Shown: positions 57,701 through 63,639 of the stretch, piece by piece | Position numbering within the stretch: the first letter of the stretch is position 1 | Layout: each line of letters begins with the position of its first letter | Assembly (NCBI GenBank): GCA_037783415.1 | Contig: JAZGTN010000035.1 | Location: 682,001-746,000 of the forward strand | Direction of reading: 5' to 3' | DNA: 64,000 nt | Source: Leptasterias polaris | Taxonomy: Eukaryota > Echinodermata > Asteroidea > Forcipulatida > Asteriidae | Notes under the pieces: model-generated | Seen by the model: only the letters and a program-made list of their open reading frames with translations | What the model was told of the DNA's origin: nothing | The model's database searches: none | Program-made: the position numbers and the translations under genes

Positions 57701-57822
57701 TTGCGTTAAGACGTTTCCCCCGTCTTCTTTGGGAGTCTGTATGATGATCTGATTGGTGATCCCCCATCCCTCTCCCAACGTCTTGGTGGTGTAATCCAGT
57801 TCTCGTTCCAACCTTCCGCCGA
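18019..57822 (-). CDS. PTCH1: Patched, Hedgehog receptor (21 of its coding exons; N-terminus and TM1 not in view)
   Basis: Twenty-one exons join in consistent phase into 1,223 residues ending at TAA 18021-18019. Order: extracellular domain 1 ([48 protein letters not shown]), TM2-TM6 sterol-sensing domain with GVGVDD in TM4, a cytoplasmic middle loop, TM7, extracellular domain 2 ([37 protein letters not shown]), TM8-TM12 with GIGVEF in TM10, and a C-tail of about 195 residues. Patched is an RND-fold sterol transporter that represses Smoothened and binds Hedgehog. The acidic residues of GVGVDD and GIGVEF, linked to cation-driven transport, are intact. Human PTCH1 has 1,447 residues, so roughly the first 120 are missing here, probably beyond 64,000. 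Dispatched/NPC1 are excluded by the Patched-specific extracellular segments. Confidence 0.97.
18715..19069 (-). CDS. PTCH1: Patched exon v20: TM12 and first part of C-tail
   Basis: [36 protein letters not shown], then a Pro/Arg/Gly-rich tail ([28 protein letters not shown]) ending EPRKQE. The incoming junction codes Ser where vertebrates have Arg before YFF. Donor GAG/GTACGG. Confidence 0.95.
20085..20402. mobile_element. MITE, family C, copy 2
   Basis: Ends TAGATCATGCAACCTTTG and, on the opposite strand at the right, TGGATCATGTCACCTT. Interior words (GAGCC, CAACTTTTGATA, ACATCTCAAAA, GCCTGCCAG..AATGCA) match 22856-23191 and 38990-39263. Confidence 0.65.
21323..21331 (+). promoter_or_regulatory. 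Perfect Gli/Ci-type site (GACCACCCA)
   Basis: Exact consensus 9-mer for Gli/Ci zinc-finger factors, in a Patched intron. Patched is a direct Hedgehog target in flies and vertebrates. Function here is inferred. Confidence 0.4.
21345..21360 (+). promoter_or_regulatory. Perfect DR4 nuclear-receptor motif
   Basis: AGGTCA-ACTA-AGGTCA, 13 bp from the Gli-type site. DR4 is the arrangement used by RXR partners such as LXR and TR. Function inferred. Confidence 0.35.
21384..21434 (+). repeat. Short tandem repeat (ATTGAAGAC)n
   Basis: About five imperfect 9-bp units. Confidence 0.65.
21934..21942 (+). promoter_or_regulatory. Second perfect Gli/Ci-type site (GACCACCCA)
   Basis: Identical 9-mer, same orientation, 611 bp from the first site and in the same intron. 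Confidence 0.4.
22246..22623 (+). mobile_element. MITE, family B, copy 1
   Basis: Inverted ends: TTAAAGGCACTGAACAACACG / (opposite strand) TTAAAGGCACTGGACACG, both followed by TTTGGTAATT. About 378 bp. Same family in opposite orientation at 23644-23999. Confidence 0.8.
22854..23193. mobile_element. TA-flanked MITE, family C, copy 1
   Basis: Element about 22858-23189 between TAs. The ends TAGACCATGTGACC at left and TAGACCATGTTACC on the opposite strand at right are inverted. The ends are close to those of family D (TAGACGATGTGACC). Confidence 0.75.
23452..23620 (+). mobile_element. tRNA-like SINE fragment, family 3
   Basis: TCTCGGTGGTCTAGTGGTAA (box A-like) and GTTTGGATCCCAACCGAG (degraded box B), with matching CTCGGT/ACCGAG stem ends, followed by a non-tRNA body. 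The damaged box B and attached body argue against a working tRNA gene. Confidence 0.55.
23644..23999 (-). mobile_element. MITE, family B, copy 2 (inverted relative to copy 1)
   Basis: Ends TTAAAGGCACTGGACACG and the inverse near 23999. Long blocks match copy 1 on the opposite strand, such as GAAAATTTGGGCTCAATTGG. Confidence 0.8.
25188..25225 (-). repeat. Exact 38-bp copy of the start of the v18-v19 intron
   Basis: Identical to 26095-26132, the first 38 nt of the intron after exon v18 (begins GTGAGTAACC on the minus strand). It abuts the SINE head at 25226. Confidence 0.9.
25226..25657 (+). mobile_element. tRNA-derived SINE, family 1, copy 2
   Basis: GTCGTGGCCGAGCGGATAA head with intact box A, box B GGGTTCGAGTCCCGG, a body of about 330 bp ending GCTATATAAGAAGCCACT and an (ATT)n tail. 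Cleaner than the copy at 5841-6261. Confidence 0.9.
25690..25832 (-). CDS. PTCH1: Patched exon v19: TM11
   Basis: [47 protein letters not shown]. Matches [46 protein letters not shown] closely in every segment. Donor AAG/GTAAGA. Confidence 0.96.
26133..26270 (-). CDS. PTCH1: Patched exon v18: TM9-TM10 with GIGVEF
   Basis: [46 protein letters not shown]. The Glu of GIGVEF is the second-half counterpart of the TM4 acidic pair. Donor TAT/GTGAGT. Confidence 0.96.
26840..27120 (-). CDS. PTCH1: Patched exon v17: end of extracellular domain 2 and TM8
   Basis: [37 protein letters not shown], then TM8 [18 protein letters not shown] and [10 protein letters not shown]. Donor CTA/GTACGT. Confidence 0.95.
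27451..27700 (-). mobile_element. SINE-like repeat family F, copy 1
   Basis: TTCTGGTTGTGAAGCCAAGG at one end; the other end is a decayed tRNA-like head on the minus strand. A better copy is at 43764-44026. Confidence 0.6.
27767..27917 (-). CDS. PTCH1: Patched exon v16
   Basis: [38 protein letters not shown]. Matches [22 protein letters not shown]. Acceptor CTAG, donor GGAG/GTAAAA. Confidence 0.94.
28187..28332 (-). CDS. PTCH1: Patched exon v15
   Basis: [47 protein letters not shown]. Matches the [21 protein letters not shown] region. Donor AGG/GTATGT. Confidence 0.94.
28733..29045 (-). CDS. PTCH1: Patched exon v14: TM7 and extracellular domain 2
   Basis: TM7 [19 protein letters not shown], then [44 protein letters not shown]. 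Donor CTCG/GTAAGG. Confidence 0.96.
29514..29856 (-). CDS. PTCH1: Patched exon v13: cytoplasmic middle loop
   Basis: [18 protein letters not shown], a Ser/Thr/Pro-rich stretch ([15 protein letters not shown]), [16 protein letters not shown], then [20 protein letters not shown] leading to TM7. The last part matches the vertebrate TLSSFAEKHYAPFLL. No PPxY motif is present in this loop. Confidence 0.93.
30387..30511 (-). CDS. PTCH1: Patched exon v12: TM6 and start of middle loop
   Basis: [39 protein letters not shown]. The R-E..R.D.FCC motif follows TM6 as in vertebrates. The acceptor's pyrimidine tract is a (CT)n microsatellite. Confidence 0.95.
30519..30560 (+). repeat. GA-rich microsatellite at the v12 acceptor
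   Basis: (GA)n run reading as (CT)n on the coding strand just upstream of TATTTTCAG. It serves as the pyrimidine tract. Confidence 0.8.
31128..31253 (-). CDS. PTCH1: Patched exon v11: TM5
   Basis: [20 protein letters not shown] then [18 protein letters not shown]. Matches [37 protein letters not shown]-like segments. Donor CAA/GTAAGT. Confidence 0.95.
31645..31745 (+). repeat. Dispersed repeat family G, copy 2
   Basis: CTGCTAGGGTTGAAACAGCA then GCATTTATACCATAGGTCCG and GTAAGCAGTTTGTAACGGCT; shared with 43555-43680. Confidence 0.65.
32366..32745. mobile_element. Palindromic MITE, family H
   Basis: Ends TTAAAGGTATAACACAGGATT and, on the opposite strand at the right, TTAAAGGTATCATACAGGATT. 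Partial relatives at about 35030-35130 and 62165-62362. Confidence 0.7.
32975..33085 (+). mobile_element. LINE 3' end fragment
   Basis: GTTTTATGTTTTGTGTTGCG, GGCTCTTGCATTATGCGC and TATTGTTATTAC; plus-strand counterpart of the end of the LINE fragment at 3533-3765. Confidence 0.6.
33195..33371. mobile_element. MITE family A, copy 2
   Basis: Right end GCAGCTCTATGAAATTGGGC; interior TTGGCTGGTAGTTACCAG and TTATTCTGGTAAGCA match 42585-42777. Left end eroded. Confidence 0.65.
37458..37478 (+). repeat. Poly-C run (21 C)
   Basis: Longest of at least a dozen C or G runs of 10 or more in the window. Confidence 0.9.
38125..38215 (+). repeat. Dispersed repeat family G, copy 3
   Basis: GAAAAACTCTGGGGTCGAAA, then GCATTTACACCATAGGTCA and GTAAGCAGTTTGAAAAGC. 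Confidence 0.55.
38439..38531 (-). CDS. PTCH1: Patched exon v10: TM4 with GVGVDD
   Basis: [20 protein letters not shown] then [11 protein letters not shown]. The paired Asp of GVGVDD is the RND-type acidic motif required for function. Acceptor GACAG, donor GTG/GTAAGT. Confidence 0.96.
38990..39263. mobile_element. MITE family C remnant, copy 3
   Basis: TTAACTTTTGACATGAAGAA, GCATATCTCAAA, GCCTGCCAGGAAATGC and terminal CACAGTCTATT align with 22856-23191. Left end not identified. Confidence 0.5.
42585..42777. mobile_element. MITE family A, copy 3 (best preserved)
   Basis: Left GGGCCCAATTTCATAGAGCT, right (opposite strand) GGGCTCAATTTCAAAGAGCT; about 193 bp. Interior contains GCTTAAGCA-type inverted blocks. 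Confidence 0.8.
43555..43680 (+). repeat. Dispersed repeat family G, copy 4
   Basis: AAGACTCGGCTAGAGTCGAA, ACGTCAGGCCATTAACTA, TTTGGTTAGTAAGCAGTTTG. Confidence 0.65.
43764..44026 (-). mobile_element. tRNA-derived SINE family F, copy 2
   Basis: The minus strand begins GGGTTGTTTGGTTGGTGTAC, with box B-like GGGTTCGAATTCTGG, then a body ending at TTCTGGTTGTGAAGCC (plus-strand reading). Confidence 0.65.
44184..44266 (+). repeat. Perfect 40-bp tandem duplication
   Basis: TGTCCTTTTGTGTTATACAG followed by TGTAGTGCCCATTTTGGC is present twice head to tail. Confidence 0.9.
44430..44512. mobile_element. MITE family A, half copy 4
   Basis: GCTTAGCAGACAGTTGTTAA to AACTCTATGAAATCGGCCC; only one arm remains. 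Confidence 0.6.
44625..44783 (-). CDS. PTCH1: Patched exon v9: TM2 end and TM3
   Basis: [20 protein letters not shown], then [19 protein letters not shown] and FNASTTQ. Donor [19 protein letters not shown] and FNA(S/A)TTQ are near-invariant in Patched. Confidence 0.96.
45195..45480 (+). repeat. Patch of short degenerate repeats
   Basis: TTGTGGGGAC recurs three times and GTGATAGCAACCGTGGACC twice, with a (CA)n run between. Confidence 0.6.
45761..45889 (-). CDS. PTCH1: Patched exon v8, leading into TM2
   Basis: [20 protein letters not shown] then [20 protein letters not shown]. The last residues begin TM2, the first helix of the sterol-sensing domain. Donor ATG/GTGAGA. Confidence 0.94.
46159..46306 (-). 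CDS. PTCH1: Patched exon v7
   Basis: [21 protein letters not shown] to [12 protein letters not shown], matching the SAHALQTMFQLMTPKQMYE ... ILEAWQR region. Acceptor CCGTAG, donor GAG/GTATTG. Confidence 0.93.
47614..47735 (-). CDS. PTCH1: Patched exon v6
   Basis: [20 protein letters not shown] then [20 protein letters not shown], with the conserved GGC and EELIVGG..KNSTG. Donor AAG/GTATTT. Confidence 0.94.
48133..48225 (-). CDS. PTCH1: Patched exon v5
   Basis: [19 protein letters not shown] then [12 protein letters not shown]; the CLNPxDPxCPxxAPNK motif is diagnostic. Acceptor CTGCAG, donor CAG/GTTAGT. Confidence 0.95.
48702..48895. mobile_element. TA-end MITE, family D, copy 2
   Basis: TAGACGATGTGACCTCTG inverted ends; near-identical to 16381-16589 but lacking a 15-bp internal stretch. 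Flanks are AA on the left and TA on the right. Confidence 0.85.
48942..49068 (-). CDS. PTCH1: Patched exon v4
   Basis: [19 protein letters not shown] to SLKDLFNR; matches PLRWTNFDPLEFLEEL. Acceptor CCACAG, donor AGA/GTGAGT. Confidence 0.9.
49069..55181 (-). other. Large Patched intron (6.1 kb) between v3 and v4
   Basis: Mostly unique-looking. C runs at 51237, 51558 and 53408 and a perfect DR1 motif (51960-51972). Open frames at 49240-49719 and 51579-52019 lack domain or coding signs. Confidence 0.55.
51960..51972 (+). promoter_or_regulatory. Perfect DR1 nuclear-receptor motif
   Basis: AGGTCA-A-AGGTCA, the arrangement bound by HNF4, COUP-TF and RXR. It lies in a locally GC-richer patch of the intron. 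Function inferred. Confidence 0.35.
55182..55279 (-). CDS. PTCH1: Patched exon v3
   Basis: [20 protein letters not shown] then [12 protein letters not shown]. The [12 protein letters not shown] block is nearly invariant in Patched proteins. Acceptor CACCAG, donor TCC/GTAAGT. Confidence 0.93.
55629..55698 (-). CDS. PTCH1: Patched exon v2
   Basis: Short exon reading [17 protein letters not shown] to FIDP; counterpart of WKLEHLCYKSGELI in vertebrates, with the Cys kept. GCAG acceptor; of two overlapping AGs only the first keeps frame. Donor CCT/GTAAGT. Confidence 0.88.
56964..57568 (-). repeat. 16-bp minisatellite, about 37 units
   Basis: Unit GACAGGAACAAAATAA (plus strand) with variants at the second to fourth bases (GAAA, GACG, GTTA). 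A non-repeat insert lies at about 57497-57537. It ends about 65 nt inside the intron from the v1 donor. Confidence 0.95.
57633..57822 (-). CDS. PTCH1: Patched exon v1: start of extracellular domain 1
   Basis: Completes a Val, then [32 protein letters not shown] and QVQVSMYG. Acceptor CTCAG, donor CCT/GTAAGT. Same border as the vertebrate exon that begins after WVE(V). Confidence 0.95.
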
Positions 57823-58184
57823 CTGAGAAGAAACAAAACAAAGTAAAGTTTAGATTTGGCCTTCTGTTACCCCTCGATTCAAATCCCAATGTTCAAAAAT
57901 TCCACGGAACATTTACAAATAAGAAATAACCAACCCTTTTTGACAGAGTACTTTGACGGATTCAGGGGGTCTCTTACCCAAGCAAATCTGGGGTTTATGT
58001 CTTTAGCATACAATTTAACAAATTTGAACATTGAAATTGTTAAAAGCCAAGTGTGATGTCACAATATAAAAAATAATTTTAGGATTAATCTTTAGTGCTT
58101 TGTGAAATCAACCATTGACTCCATGCTTTTTTGTAATCATGTGTTGTCATATGTTACACTATCAGGGATTGAATTTATAGAGAT

Positions 58185-58290
58185 AGACTAAATAGAGATT
58201 AACTAACAAGAAATCCCTAATGACAGGAGGAAGATTGTTCCAAATCATTCTTCCAGCTACACTGAAAGCTTTTTGACCCAGAACTCAGTG
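58185..58290 (-). mobile_element. LINE reverse transcriptase C-terminal fragment
   Basis: The minus strand reads KAFSVAGRMIWNNLPPVIRD, the FSVA...WNxLPxxIR block found near the end of CR1/L2-type LINE proteins. Confidence 0.6.
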
Positions 58291-59551
58291 TGCATTATGT
58301 GACTTTAATTTTAAACATCAAGTAAGGAAACAGGATCCCCATCTTAATTTATGCGCAGAGTTTCCAATCCATCTTGGTAAGTACATGAAGCTATCTTTCT
58401 TACTCCCATGCTCCAGGGTACATGCATGGAGTCCTGAGCTCAAAGAATTGAAGAGAGTGAAACGGGAAAGACCAGGGGAGAGAGAGAGAGAGAGAGACTG
58501 AAAGAGTCTTATGGGACACCAGGGCACAGTTGTGAATAGGTCAAGAGCACGCTGGGAATGACAGCTATGTCAGAGACTTCATCATGAGTGAAGAGGCCAC
58601 CCCCACTGATGCTGTCACCTGCCTGCTCTGGGGAGGAAGTTGAAGCTTGGAGCTGAACAGGGCCAGAACATCACGACAACCAGGACGCTCCGCTTGAGGA
58701 GACCCATCTTGATGATGTATGGTGCGGACCTTTGGATTTTCATGTTTGTTGACACCGGGACAAGATTGGAGTATCTTTTTGGATGGCATGATTTTGTACT
58801 GGCCCGTCAGTTTCATGAGTTATGAGCAATTCTCATCAATGAGGAAAGCATTGGGCTTTTGATGATGCACACTTTCGGATCTATATTTGGAACAGTTAAT
58901 TTGAGCACAATCGTTCAATCTTTTGAAGTTCTTTTTTTTTTGTATCTACAAATCTATATAAATTGCTTCAGCCTCAGGTTTTAGATCCATTACAACTAAT
59001 CTTAGATCAATTCAAGTTAACTTCTACTCAACACTCAAATGGAAGTGTCCCCTCATTGCAAAAAGATGGAACACTTGAACATGCAAGCTCCACTTAACAA
59101 GAGAACTATTGAAGTCAGTTCCCCAGTTTGGAAAACATGCTGTTATGGAGGTTGTACTCCCTCTGCTTTTTTCAAATTTGAATAGGGGATGAATAGACAC
59201 CTAAAGCCACAATACAGCTTGCTTGATACAACAGTGAAGCCATCCCCCAAACCCCATTACTAAAACTGACTCCACATGGTTAAAAAAGGGTCTCAACTTC
59301 TACCATGGTTAGGGTCTGTAATTATACCAACTGTCCATTTGGGTGAAAGGCAATGCAGGGGATGAAAGGGCCTGGATAAGGGGGGATTGCAAACACCCAT
59401 TGTCCTCATTCAAATATAGTTATCACAATGAAAAAGGCTATGTAGGTGGCCCCATGTTATAATCATAGACCTAGGCGACTTTAAGAAACAAACTACATGA
59501 AGACGGAGTACCCCACGTGTAGCAATGCTTTCTTGAGAGTTTACAGAACAT

Positions 59552-59744
59552 GGCCCAATTTCATAGAGCTGCTTTACTATGCTTACCAAATTTCTTCTCA
59601 GCAAAAGTAAGCAGGATACCAGTCACAGATTGTATATGTGACATGGTACTATGGCTGGTAACCTTATTATATTCTGGTCAGCATAATTTAGTTGTGCTTA
59701 GCTACTTTTTGTGTCTGCCTGAGCAGCTCTATGAAATTGGGCCC
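59552..59744. mobile_element. MITE family A, copy 5
   Basis: Left GGCCCAATTTCATAGAGCTG, right (opposite strand) GGGCCCAATTTCATAGAGCT. Interior CAGGATACCAGTCA and GTGACATGGTA match copy 3. Confidence 0.8.
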
Positions 59745-60330
59745 AGGACGGAGAAGGCTAACCTTGTAGTGTGAAACAATTCCCATCCACCATTGCTGAT
59801 TTTCTCAGCTGGTCTTCTTGTGACCCCAAACACTTTGAACAGTTTGGACAATGGACACTATATTAAAATTCTAACCATTTTTGACATTGCTGTCATTCCC
59901 AGCGTGCTCTTGACATAAAGAATATGAATTCAGATAAAGTAAAAAAATAAATCATCCCTGCAAATCCAAGAAATCACTACTGATAAAAAAATATAAAAAC
60001 TTTTAGACGAAGTATGAAAGAGACCAAATTTTTAACTGTTGGTCAGATGGAGAAACCGGAGTTGCCAAAACTATGCACTTGGTAAGCTGTGATCTATCTA
60101 CCACGCAATGCACTTCTGCCCTTCCCTTTCTCAACACCTTTGAAACATATGCAGTCCATCTGGCGAAGGGCCGCCACAGAATGTCCCTTTTTTCATGAAC
60201 TCTGAAATTACTTGCCCTAAAAACCAGTAACTGACCTCATGCCAAGTGACCCAGAAATGGGGTGAGGCTTCATGATGCACAATGTACACAGATTTCCACA
60301 AGCTACCTGGTTACATTGTTTTTCTTCATA

Positions 60331-60661
60331 GTACTTATATAGCGCATTTCACAATAACGCATCAATGCGCTTTACATTAGTGCCCTGGTCATTGGGCCAA
60401 TAACATTCCTTTAATCTTTCTCAGCTCCCTGGGGAGTATACAACCCTGGGCTGCCGTGGCGCTCCGAAGGCTTTTTCAAACACAATTTCAACCTCTACCC
60501 TTGCAGGTACCCATTTATACCCCTGGGTGAAGAGAAGCAATTATAGCAAAGTGTCTCGCTCAAGGACACAAGCGTCATGACTGGGACTCGAACCCACACC
60601 CCGATGACTAAACCACCAGAACTTGAATCCGAAGCTCTTAACCACTCGGCCATGACACGCT
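60331..60661 (-). mobile_element. tRNA-derived SINE, family 2-like, minus strand
   Basis: Head GTCATGGCCGAGTGGTTAAG, box B GGGTTCGAGTCCCAG; body has ACCCAGGGGTATAAATGGG and CTCCCCAGGGAGCTGAGA; ends GCGCTATATAAG. Confidence 0.85.
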
Positions 60662-61374
60662 ACAAATTAAGCTGGTTAAGTCAAAAAGATGGGATATGAA
60701 AAAAGTCTCCGTTGGCACTTCTTTGGATGAAAACAGGGGAAGAGCCAATCACTGTCATTTATTCACTAGTTTTAAATCAGTGGCTTATTTTGCAGAAAAT
60801 GGAAATGTTGGGGTGTGTTGATAACCACAGAAGAACTGATTTCTCTACATTCCAAAAGTAAAATACGTAAAATGACAAGTTATCTTTGATTGTTGTCAAG
60901 TCTAATATAATAAGGAACATGGCGAAAATTTCAGGAATACAAACATAATTTCAGTAATTTACAGAGAACGATTTCCCTTGTAATGCGCAGCAAAATGCTA
61001 CGCACTGCCACAATGGATCAGTTGATACTCAAAAATCGTCATTTGGGTGAACAATCCACGAGAACACGGGGCTTGTAGCTCTAAAACTCTGCACTGGACC
61101 AGAATCAAAATGAGAAAAAAACTTACACAACATGCACTGTTTGTATTTGAACAAGCACTAAGAGAAGATTAACTCTGTCTGTCTTATGATGGGTGAGTAT
61201 AATTCCATACTCAGCAGACTTGAAAAATATTTATCAAATCAGAGTCAAGTTTTGAACAATTTTTTTAAAATTTATGGTATAGGTATAATACTGTAAATAA
61301 CTAAAAAATAAAAAACAAGACCACTGGACTTCTCAGGTGGTGAGCTGACTAGCTCAGTGCTTAAATCACTGGTA

Positions 61375-61720
61375 TACCTTACTAATCATATTCACATTAT
61401 AGCAATCATAACCAGCACTGTACACTTCACTAATCATAACCAGTGCTATACACTAAACCATAGAAAAAGGAATGAACTTATCATAACCAGCACTGCATAC
61501 TTAACTAATCATAACCAGCACTGTACACTTCACTAATCATAACCAGTGCTATACACTAAACCATAGAAAAAGGAATGAACTTATCATAACCAGCACTGCA
61601 TACTTAACTAATCATAACCAGCACTGCATACTTAACTAATCATAACCACTTGTCATAACCAGTGCTATATAGGCCTACTTTACTCATAACCACATTACAC
61701 TAATCATAACCAGCACTGTC
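61375..61720 (+). repeat. Tandem array built on AATCATAACCAGCACTG
   Basis: About ten basic units of roughly 28 bp, plus a higher-order block of about 105 bp (containing ACCATAGAAAAAGGAATGAA) present twice. Confidence 0.8.
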
Positions 61721-62164
61721 CACTATCCTTTTAACCAGTAAGTTAGTTCCCTAAAAATCAAATGATCTGAACTCATCTCAGGGTCCTACATCACCCAGAA
61801 CCAAACCCGGGTTTATTGAAAGCCTCCTAATGGAATCCGAACACAAACACAAAAGGTTTGCAGGACTGAAATTATTCCCCTAGAGGTATTCTAGGAGACA
61901 TCCAGTTATCCTCTGTTCACACCAAACCAAGAAGGTAAAAGAAGAGACACCAGGGAATTGTCTTCCCTTGTCATCTCTGACTTCACCAGCACCTTGTGAT
62001 TTCCAAAGAGTGCTTCGAGGCTCCAGGCACTACTCCTCTTCTCACAGCACCAAGCCAGGGTGGCCAATTCATTTCATAACCTCCCCCCACACCTCTCCAA
62101 CAAAACTGCAATTATTCCCCCCCCCCCATTTTATTCAGTTATAAGTGAGTTTTAAAAAAATTCT

Positions 62165-62362
62165 TTCGTATTTTGCATATTGCTACAGACAAAAGCAACA
62201 ATGGCAGCCACTTCTGGAATACAACTTCATTTCAGAGGGAAATATTTCACAGATAAGTTCTAGTATGACCTTTGACCTTCATAAATCAGTAAGCATCCAA
62301 TCCAGACAAAAAATTAAACAACAATTTTGTTATCCTTTACCAATCCTGTATAGTACCTTTAA
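62165..62362. mobile_element. MITE family H relative
   Basis: ACTTCATTTCAGAGGGAAAT and CCAATCCTGTATAGTACCTTT match the right part of 32366-32745. Contains a perfect inverted DR1 (62266-62278). Confidence 0.5.
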
Positions 62363-63639
62363 CAAAGATGGTGGAAGGGTGACAAAAAAGGTGTACCCGG
62401 GAAATGAGGTTGCTTCTGGAATGAAGAAAGTCGAGAGTCCAGACAAAACAGGAAATTAACTTAAGACAAGAAAAAGAGTTCACAGATTATTTTTTTGAGG
62501 TTGGTTGGGGTTTGGGTATCTTTAAAAGTGAAGTAGGATTGTAAATTTGAAAAGTTGCACCCAGACAGTTGGTCAAACGCTGTTGACACATTCACCTCTT
62601 AGTCCCTTTACGTTAGGCAGTAAACCTCCTACCTAGAAAAAAAGAAGCTATGGAAAAGTATAAACCAACATTGACCACTTAAAAGACAACAAAGCAGAAA
62701 CCTCAAACACCGACAAGATTTATGTTTTGCAAGAGTAATTCCAACGCCCATTTCACCATCCAAACAGGTTTCATTTGAGCCCCCTCTCAACAAAACTCAG
62801 TTCAGAATAAATAATTAGAAGCGTACATAACAGGGCAAGATGGTGGCATTAAGCTAGACAGAGGGGCCTCCTGTTCTCCTCAAGCATGATAAATATACAT
62901 ATAACTGTCAGAAAGAGACTTCTTGCAATTGAAACCCCATGAATAGTGAATGCATACTATACCCCCATTCCAACTCCTGAAGAAAACTTCAAAGAGGGGG
63001 GGGGGGGGGAGGGGGGTATTGCTGTACAAATTACACACCACATACCTAGCCTTAATTATTGCTCTCACAATTGCTGGACACAATTAACCATGGTTTTTAT
63101 CAGGCAGCAAATCAGCGGGGAACAATTGCCGCTGACCATTCAACAGACCCAACCAAAGGAGAGTCCTCTGGCCCCTTTCAGGCCTCTTTAGCTCCAGCAC
63201 ACAACAGACACCCTCACAATGGTGGACATTCTTCTCCAATTCTTCAGGCTTTTCTTGGTCAGCTACTTGACGAATTCTTCAAATACAAAGGGCTGCTGAA
63301 TGAAAGGTGGGTGGTATAAGCATAGAGCAAGCCTAGCTCTATGGTATAAGTATCATGATGCCACATTCCAGTCTTGGATTGGTGGGGGGGGGGGGGGGGG
63401 GGGTGGGTAGGGTAGGGTAGAGAGAGAGAGTTAAGCACTCATTTCAAGTAGGCTGGCAGTTTCTTGAATGACTAGACAATCATTCTGCCAACTCATTGTC
63501 CCATTTGGACCATCTTGTTTGGCTTTTCGTATTCTCCTTTCTTGTGATGTGTTTACCGGAGTAAGGCTGACACCTGGTTTATTTGGTCAACTGATGATTT
63601 TTTCTCAACGCCGTCATTGGTTTGGGACTATCATCCTTT

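Noticed and set aside
58565..58830. GC-richer stretch with open frames on both strands, considered as a Patched 5' exon
   Set aside because: No resemblance to the TM1 region and no donor giving the required phase.
60575..60661. Candidate minus-strand tRNA gene
   Set aside because: Also a SINE head joined to a SINE body and tail.
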